From Streptomyces griseus subsp. griseus (GTDB lineage: Bacteria > Actinomycetota > Actinomycetes > Streptomycetales > Streptomycetaceae), in NCBI RefSeq assembly GCF_000720255.1, contig NZ_JOJE01000012.1, positions 101,015 through 165,014 of the forward strand: DNA of 64,000 nt, given 5' to 3'. The notes under the pieces were generated by a model. That model was not told where the DNA came from. It made no database searches and saw only the letters and a program-made list of their open reading frames with translations. The translations under genes and the position numbers were made by a program. Position 1 is the first letter of the stretch. Every line of letters begins with the position of its first letter. Below, one piece after another: positions 58,915-64,000 of this stretch.

Positions 58915-61119
58915 TCAACGTACGTCGGCCAGCGATGCGTTGGGGGCCGTATCAGCCGCGGTGGCGGGAGCGCCCCGCGTCGGACGCGACGGCCACCAGG
59001 TCCTCTCGCCCAGCAGGAGCATGGCCGCCGGCAGCACCAGGATCCGCACCACGAAGGCGTCCAGCAGCACGGCCACGGCCAGCACGAAACCGATCTGCTT
59101 CATCTCGATGATGTGCAGGAAGACGAAGCTCACGAAGACGGTCGTCATCACGACGGCGGCACTGGTCACCACACTCGCCGATGTACGGATCCCGGCCGGC
59201 ACCGCCTGCCGCGTCGGTACGCCGGCGAGGACGGCCTCCCTGATCCGGCTCACCACGAATACCTGATAGTCCATGGAGAGTCCGAAGAGGATCACGAAGA
59301 GGAACAGCGGGACACGCGACCCGATCGAGCCGGTGGAGTGGAAGTCCAGCGCCCCCTCCGCCCAGGTCCCCTGGAAGACGAGGACGAGCAGCCCGAGCGC
59401 GGCCGCGGCCGACAGCAGGTTCAGTACGACCCCGATCAGACCGAGTACGACGGACCGGAAGGCGTACAGGGTCATCCCGAACGTCACCAGCAGCAACGCC
59501 ACCAGGACCAGCGGCAGCTTGCTGTTCTGGTGGGCCGGATAGTCGGCGTAGCGGGCGACGTCACCGCTCACGCCGTACTCCGCACCCTCGACCCGGCCCA
59601 CGGTGGCGGGCAGGTAGTCGTGGCGCAGGTGGTCGAGGGAGTCGTACGCCTCCTCGGAGTTGCCGAGATACGGCACCTTCAGCCGCAGGACGCTGATGCG
59701 CCGGTCGGCGGAGGTGCGGACACGGGAACCGTCGGTGAACAGCGGGTCCCGGCCCGCGAGTCCGGCGGCCCCGCGCAGCTCGCGGGCGACATCCTGGGCG
59801 CGTGAGGCGTCGGCGCGTACGACGACGTCGTGGGTGACTCGCTGCTCGGGGAACGCCTCGTTGAGACGGTCGTACACCCGCATCGCGGGAATCTCCCGGG
59901 AATGGGTGTCCCGGCTCATCTCCGTGATCCTCAGCCCGGTCAGCGGCAGGACCAGGGCGAGCAGGGCGAGGACGGAGACGCAGAGCGTGCCGAGGGGGTG
60001 TCGGGCGGCGGGCCTGAGCAGCGTGTTCCAGATCCGGCCGCCGTCCCGGCCGCGGGCGCGCCGGGGCGGCTTCCCGTGTTCCGCCCGACGCCGTGCCCGG
60101 CGTTCGGCGCGCTTGCCGAGGACGGTCAGCAGGGCGGGCAGCGCCGTGAGCGAGCTGGCCACGGCGACCAGGACGACCACGATGGTGCCGGTGGCGAGCG
60201 AGGAGAAGATCACGTCGGAGGCGAGGTACAGCGTCGCGGTGGAGGCCACGACCGCCATTCCCGACACCACGACGGCCCGGCCCGAGGTGGCCGCGGCGAT
60301 CTCCGTCAGCGCCTCGGCGCTCAGCCGGCCCCCGGCGCGGGCCCGCTCCTCACGCTCCCGTTTCAGGTAGAAGAGCGTGTAGTCGACGCCCACGGCGAGA
60401 CCGATCATCAGGATGACGTTCGTGCCGACCCCGGCGTCGGGGGAGACGTGGGAGACCACCATCGACAGCCCGATGGCCGCCGCGATCGACGACAGCGCGA
60501 GCAGCAGGGGCACCGCGGCCATCACGACCGAGCCGAAGACGACCAGCAGCAGCACCAGCGTGACCGGGAGCGTGATCTTCTCGGACAGCGCGAGGTCGTC
60601 GGCGCGCTGCTGGTCGACGCCCTTGCTGATGGACGGAGAGCCGGTCTCCTGCAGCAGCAGCCGGGGATACGCCTTCCGCACGGCCTCCGTCTGCCCCGTC
60701 AGCGCGTCGACCTTGTCCTTGGCGTCCCGCTCCTCGCCCCGCAGGGCCACTTCGACCATGAGGATCCGCCCGTCGCGGGACCACAGCGGGTCGGCCACGC
60801 CCTCGACGTCGGGTAACGCGGTCATCCGGGTGGTGAGGTCGCGGGCGGCGGATTCGGCGGCCTGCTTGTCGGGCTGCCGGGTTTCCGAGCGCGCGGAGAT
60901 CAGCACCTGCTGCGTGGACCGGCGTTCCAGGTGTCCCTCGGCCGCCATGGCCTCGGCCCGCCCGGCCTCGCCGACCCGGTAGTCCGCGGTCCTGGCGCTG
61001 TTGGTGCCGACGGCTCCGCCGACGACCAGGCACAGCACCACGAACACCAGCCATCCGACGACGGCCCGCCATGGGTGCCGGGCGCTCCAGCGCGCCATGC
61101 GCACAGTGAGTGAGTTCAT
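58915..61119 (-). CDS. MMPL family RND-type transporter
   Basis: 734 residues from ATG 61119. The family layout of two blocks of membrane spans with a large extracytoplasmic domain after span 1 is present. Key segments: GLAVGVDYTLFYLKREREER (DY of the proton relay, about residue 240) and LFVILFGLSMDYQVFVVSRIREA near residue 615. MMPL proteins export lipids, peptides or pigments using the proton gradient. It is the first gene of the operon with a two-component system, so that system likely senses its substrate or its efflux stress. Confidence 0.93.
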   Translation of the reverse strand: MNSLTVRMARWSARHPWRAVVGWLVFVVLCLVVGGAVGTNSARTADYRVGEAGRAEAMAAEGHLERRSTQQVLISARSETRQPDKQAAESAARDLTTRMTALPDVEGVADPLWSRDGRILMVEVALRGEERDAKDKVDALTGQTEAVRKAYPRLLLQETGSPSISKGVDQQRADDLALSEKITLPVTLVLLLVVFGSVVMAAVPLLLALSSIAAAIGLSMVVSHVSPDAGVGTNVILMIGLAVGVDYTLFYLKREREERARAGGRLSAEALTEIAAATSGRAVVVSGMAVVASTATLYLASDVIFSSLATGTIVVVLVAVASSLTALPALLTVLGKRAERRARRRAEHGKPPRRARGRDGGRIWNTLLRPAARHPLGTLCVSVLALLALVLPLTGLRITEMSRDTHSREIPAMRVYDRLNEAFPEQRVTHDVVVRADASRAQDVARELRGAAGLAGRDPLFTDGSRVRTSADRRISVLRLKVPYLGNSEEAYDSLDHLRHDYLPATVGRVEGAEYGVSGDVARYADYPAHQNSKLPLVLVALLLVTFGMTLYAFRSVVLGLIGVVLNLLSAAAALGLLVLVFQGTWAEGALDFHSTGSIGSRVPLFLFVILFGLSMDYQVFVVSRIREAVLAGVPTRQAVPAGIRTSASVVTSAAVVMTTVFVSFVFLHIIEMKQIGFVLAVAVLLDAFVVRILVLPAAMLLLGERTWWPSRPTRGAPATAADTAPNASLADVR

Positions 61120-61244
61120 GCCCAAAAGCCTCGCTGAGCAGGGCAGTTGGCGGACAGAGGTGTCCGGTGGAACCCGCCGTCCACCGATCGGTGGACGGCG
61201 GGGCTACGGCAAACCCCCGTACCGTTCGGGGGAGAACCGTCCGG

Positions 61245-62264
61245 TCAGGCCGTCTGCGGTTGCAGGAACCGTGCCAGCAGGTCGTCCAGGCTCACGATCC
61301 CGGTCAGCCGGCCCGACCCGTCCCGTACGACCGCCAGCGAGGCGCGACGCGCGCGCAGCAGCTCGATCGCGTCGGCGACGGTGGTGTCCTCACCCAGCTC
61401 GGGCACCGGCCGGGCCAGCGCACGGGCACTCGTGACCCGGCCCCGGGCCCGGGCGACCAGGGCGTCCCGGGCGTGCACCGAGCCGAGGACGGCGCCGCCC
61501 TCCCGCACCAGCAGCCGGGTGCGGTCGCTGTCGGCGGCCACCCGCAGGATCTCCTCCACACCGGCGTCGCCCTCGACCGAGGTGATCTCCGCGGCCGGCA
61601 CCCGCAGCTCGCCCACCGGCGTCTCCGGCTCGGTCAACGAGCGGGTGAGCAGCTCCGAGTCGGTCTCGCTGATCAGACCGAGCCGCTGCGACTCCTCCAC
61701 CAGCTGGGTCAGCTGCTCCCGGTCGTGGACCGAGGCCAGCTCGTCGCGCGGAGCGACCCGGCACAGCCGTACAAGTGCGTTGCTCACCCGGTTCAGCACC
61801 CCGATCAGCGGCCGTACGACCCTCACCACGCCCCGGAACGCCGGCGAGAGCAGCATCGCGGAACGCTCGGGGTGGGCGATGGCCCAGGACTTGGGGGCCA
61901 TCTCGCCGACCACCATGTGCAGGAACACCACGACGATCATCGCCACGGCGAACGCGACCCCGTAGCTGAACGCGCTCGGCAGCCCCAGCCGGTGCAGCAG
62001 CGGGTCGAGTTCGTGCGAGATCGCCGGCTTGGACACCGAGCCCAGGCCCAGCGTGCACACCGTGATGCCCAACTGGGCGCCGGCCAGCATCAGCGACAGC
62101 TCACGCATCCCGGCCAGCGCGGCCCCGGCACCCCGCTGCCCCCGGGCCGCCGCCTTCTCCATACGGTGCCGCTTGGCGGCGACGAGCGCGAACTCGGCCG
62201 CGACGAAGAAACCACTGCCGATCAGCAGCAGCACGGTCACGAACAGCGCCATCGGAAAACTCAC
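61245..62264 (-). CDS. CNNM/DUF21 and CBS membrane protein (short form)
   Basis: 339 residues. N-terminal DUF21/CNNM transmembrane domain (SGFFVAAEFALVAAKRHRMEK, then GITVCTLGLGSVSKPAISHEL and VVGEMAPKSWAIAHPE), followed by two CBS domains (about residues 200-330). It lacks the C-terminal CorC/HlyC transporter-associated domain found in its neighbour. The GTG start overlaps the upstream stop (GTGA), so the two are translated together. Probably a Mg2+/Na+ or Co2+-related transporter regulator. Confidence 0.88.
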   Translation of the reverse strand: MSFPMALFVTVLLLIGSGFFVAAEFALVAAKRHRMEKAAARGQRGAGAALAGMRELSLMLAGAQLGITVCTLGLGSVSKPAISHELDPLLHRLGLPSAFSYGVAFAVAMIVVVFLHMVVGEMAPKSWAIAHPERSAMLLSPAFRGVVRVVRPLIGVLNRVSNALVRLCRVAPRDELASVHDREQLTQLVEESQRLGLISETDSELLTRSLTEPETPVGELRVPAAEITSVEGDAGVEEILRVAADSDRTRLLVREGGAVLGSVHARDALVARARGRVTSARALARPVPELGEDTTVADAIELLRARRASLAVVRDGSGRLTGIVSLDDLLARFLQPQTA

Positions 62265-63604
62265 GCCCGCTCCTCCTCCCGCCTCGCCACGGGCACCCGT
62301 TCCAGACGGACCCGCTCCGGTACGTGCCGGTCCAGGGCGCGTACGTCGACGGTGGCGCGGCCCCCGTCGGACAGTTCGACCGTGAGACGGTCACCGACCG
62401 TGGGGAAGCGGCCCAGGCGGTCCACGACCAGGCCGGCCACGGTGTCGTAGTCCTCCTCCTCGGGCAGCTCGATGCCCGTGACCTCGGCGACCTCGTCCAG
62501 GCGCCGCCCGGCGTCCACCAGCCAGCCGTCCCCGTCGGCGACGGCGACCTCCGTGACCGTGTCGGACTCGTCGGCGATGTCACCGACCAGCTCCTCGGCG
62601 ATGTCCTCGTAGGTGACGATGCCGGCGACCCCGCCGTGCTCGTCCAGGACGACCGCGAACTCGTCGTCCCACTCCCGCATCCGCTCCACCGCCTCCGGCA
62701 GCGGCAGCGTGTCGGGCAGCAGCAGCGGACGCCGGGCCAGGGCGCCCGCGGTGGTGCCGGTGAGCCTCTCGGCGGGCAGCCGCATCAGCTCCCGTACGCC
62801 CAGCACGCCCGTGACGTCGTCGGGGTGGTCGCCCAGGACGGGGTAGTTGGAGTGGCCGTGCTTGGCGATCAGGTCGACCGCCTCCGCGGCGCTCGCGTCC
62901 TTGCGCACGAACACGGCGTCCGCGCGCGGCACCCGCACCTCGTCCAGCGTCCGCTCGGAGAACTCCAGGGCGTGGTCCAGCAGGGCCGCGGTGTCCTTGG
63001 GCAGCTCGCCCCGCTCGTGGGACTCGCCGATCAGATGGCCGAGCTCCTCCAGGGTGGCGCCGTGGTGCAGTTCCTCGACGGGCTCGATACCGACCCCGCG
63101 CAGCAGCCGGTCCGCCGCGCCGTCGAAGATCCGTACCACCGGACCGACGACCCGCAGATACGCCAGCGTGGACCCGGCCAGCCCCTTCGCCAGCCGCTCG
63201 GGCACGGCGATCGCGAGGTTCTTCGGTGCCAGCTCGCCCAGCACCATCTGCACGACCGTGGCCCCCACGAAGGCGAGCACCACCGAGATACCGCTGACGG
63301 CGCCCTCGGGGACGCCGATCCCGGACAGCGCGGGCGCGAGCAGCGCGGACACGGACGGCTCCGCGATGAAACCGACGACCAGACCGGTCACGGTGATGCC
63401 GAGCTGGGCCCCCGACAGCATGAACGACAGCCGCTCCAGCACCTTCAGCGCGCGAGCGGCCCTCCGGTCCCCGGCATCGGCCTCCCGCGTGAGGGCGAGC
63501 CGGTCGGCGGAGACGTAGGCGAACTCCTGAGCGACGAAGTAGCCGGTGCCGGCGGTGAGGACGAGGACGGCCAGCAGACCCAGCCAGGCCTCCATGGCGC
63601 TCAT
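62261..63604 (-). CDS. CNNM/CorC-type hemolysin family protein with CBS pair
   Basis: 447 residues from ATG 63604 (MSAMEAWLGLLAVL). Order: DUF21 transmembrane domain (TGYFVAQEFAYVSADRLALT, VLGELAPKNLAIAVPERLA), CBS pair (about residues 215-330), and the C-terminal CorC_HlyC domain (DDEFAVVLDEHGGVAGIVTYEDIAEELVGDI and the final VPERVRLERVPV). Integral membrane protein thought to move or sense divalent cations. Likely partner of the downstream short form. Confidence 0.9.
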   Translation of the reverse strand: MSAMEAWLGLLAVLVLTAGTGYFVAQEFAYVSADRLALTREADAGDRRAARALKVLERLSFMLSGAQLGITVTGLVVGFIAEPSVSALLAPALSGIGVPEGAVSGISVVLAFVGATVVQMVLGELAPKNLAIAVPERLAKGLAGSTLAYLRVVGPVVRIFDGAADRLLRGVGIEPVEELHHGATLEELGHLIGESHERGELPKDTAALLDHALEFSERTLDEVRVPRADAVFVRKDASAAEAVDLIAKHGHSNYPVLGDHPDDVTGVLGVRELMRLPAERLTGTTAGALARRPLLLPDTLPLPEAVERMREWDDEFAVVLDEHGGVAGIVTYEDIAEELVGDIADESDTVTEVAVADGDGWLVDAGRRLDEVAEVTGIELPEEEDYDTVAGLVVDRLGRFPTVGDRLTVELSDGGRATVDVRALDRHVPERVRLERVPVARREEERA

Positions 63605-63971
63605 CGGCAAGTCGCCGGTAGGTGTGCGGGGTCCGTCGGTTCGGCGGACAAGGGCGGTACTCCTCCGATGGCTCTGGGGTCGATGGCTCTGGAATCGATG
63701 GCTCTGGGGTCGATGGCTCTGGGGTCGATGGCTCTGGAATCAGGGAACGATTCCGGCCACGCCCGGGTTCCCGCACCTCCGCGCCGGCACTTGACGTGCG
63801 CTTTACCGAGATGATGGACACTTGACGTGGGCTTTGCCCGACAGGGCCCACCGTTCGTCTGATCTTCGCTCGGGACGCACGGCCGGGTTCCCCGGCGCGC
63901 ACCTAGTAGGGCTTGGTCAGGTCGGTTGTGGTGGCGCGTGTCCTTCGGGACGGGTGCGGCGTTGAGGGTGT
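63605..63971. other. Intergenic region with minisatellite and IS boundary
   Basis: 367 bases. The left half contains the 15-bp tandem repeat (63667-63741), the middle repeats the phrase CACTTGACGT/CTTGACGTG (about 63785-63830), and the right end is probable IS701-family terminal sequence. No complete gene is supported; a short frame through the minisatellite only reads DGSGV/DGSGI repeats. Confidence 0.6.
63667..63741. repeat. 15-bp minisatellite, five copies
   Basis: GATGGCTCTGGGGTC and its variant GATGGCTCTGGAATC in the order G-A-G-G-A (positions 63667, 63682, 63697, 63712, 63727). It lies upstream of the CNNM/CorC gene, in or near its promoter. Confidence 0.95.
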
Positions 63972-64000
63972 GTGACTCCGGACGAGATTGCTGTGGTGCG
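63903..64000 (+). mobile_element. Left end of an IS701-family-like insertion sequence (truncated by the window)
   Basis: CTAG (63903-63906) resembles the YTAR target duplication of the IS701 family. It is followed by TAGGGCTTGGTCAGGTCGG, which looks like the terminal inverted repeat. A short coding start follows at 63972. The other end lies outside the window, so the terminal repeat cannot be confirmed. Confidence 0.5.
63972..64000 (+). CDS. Transposase, N-terminus only (IS701-like)
   Basis: GTG followed by TPDEIAVV; the start of IS701-family transposases in Streptomyces often reads MTPDEIAAV or similar. GAGG lies just upstream. Only nine codons are visible, so this is a weak call. Confidence 0.45.

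Noticed and set aside
63667..63741. CRISPR array
   Set aside because: Units are directly adjacent with no spacers and only 15 bp long; it is a minisatellite.
63622..63825. Protein-coding gene with DGSGV repeats
   Set aside because: The frame has no ribosome site, codes only for the minisatellite plus unrelated sequence, and the opposite strand is equally open.

Overview
The window is chromosomal DNA of a Streptomyces or very close relative. The evidence is very high GC with strong third-position GC bias, many GTG starts, several leaderless promoters whose -10 box sits 6-8 nt before the start codon, an SsgA-like sporulation gene, DUF2510/RDD and DUF1707 proteins, and a DasR-type dre palindrome. 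From memory, unchecked, the stretch from about 18.5 to 42 kb follows the S. coelicolor SCO2925 to SCO2897 neighbourhood (ssgG, M6 protease, pncA/pncB, clpS, mec/cysO/cysM, nagE/nagF, rph, rdgB, bcp). Most of the window is therefore conserved core, with a few accessory pieces.

Region by region. 0-10.5 kb: 3' end of a xanthine-dehydrogenase-family molybdopterin subunit, a P-loop kinase-like protein, a tandem SUKH-4 protein, a MurJ-like flippase, a lower-GC orphan beside tRNA-Cys, an MFS exporter, an SF2 helicase and an IclR regulator. 10.6-20 kb: Lon-like secreted/membrane protease, a four-gene glycine-betaine/choline-type ABC importer, an Lrp/AsnC regulator divergent from hppD (tyrosine catabolism), a TPR protein and a GlcD-type flavoenzyme. 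20-29.5 kb: ssgG, two RDD membrane proteins, a secreted M6 metalloprotease with a long operator-like upstream region, NAD salvage genes pncA and pncB, clpS and its DUF2017 partner.

29.5-35 kb: an amino acid permease behind a structured leader, then the sulfur-carrier cysteine pathway: JAMM hydrolase (mec), LacI regulator, a cysteine-ending leader peptide, carrier protein (cysO) and cysM; then a membrane-anchored PemK-like protein. 35-42.3 kb: MBL hydrolase, the GlcNAc phosphotransferase pair nagE/nagF diverging from a composite dre site, rph, a small lipoprotein-like protein, rdgB, tRNA-Leu(UAG), an HNH endonuclease with four DTSHF repeats (probable mobile insertion), bcp, DUF3618 and a GroES-like protein. 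42.3-55 kb: class A PBP, a three-gene ABC exporter, DUF1707 protein, SGNH hydrolase, DUF445 protein, MFS transporter and a Tat-exported alginate-lyase-like protein with an LAxTG sortase signal. 55-64 kb: Hsp20 with DUF2267, an MMPL exporter / histidine kinase / response regulator operon, two CNNM/CorC-type CBS membrane proteins, a 15-bp minisatellite, and what looks like the left end of an IS701-family element cut by the window edge.

No clear new multi-gene system was found. The most interesting items are the cysteine cluster (leader peptide, carrier with a Gly-Gly-Met-Ala tail, and JAMM hydrolase), the repeat-rich HNH endonuclease next to tRNA-Leu, the structured permease leader, the composite dre palindrome, the paired operators upstream of the M6 protease, and a 49-bp dispersed hairpin element present twice.
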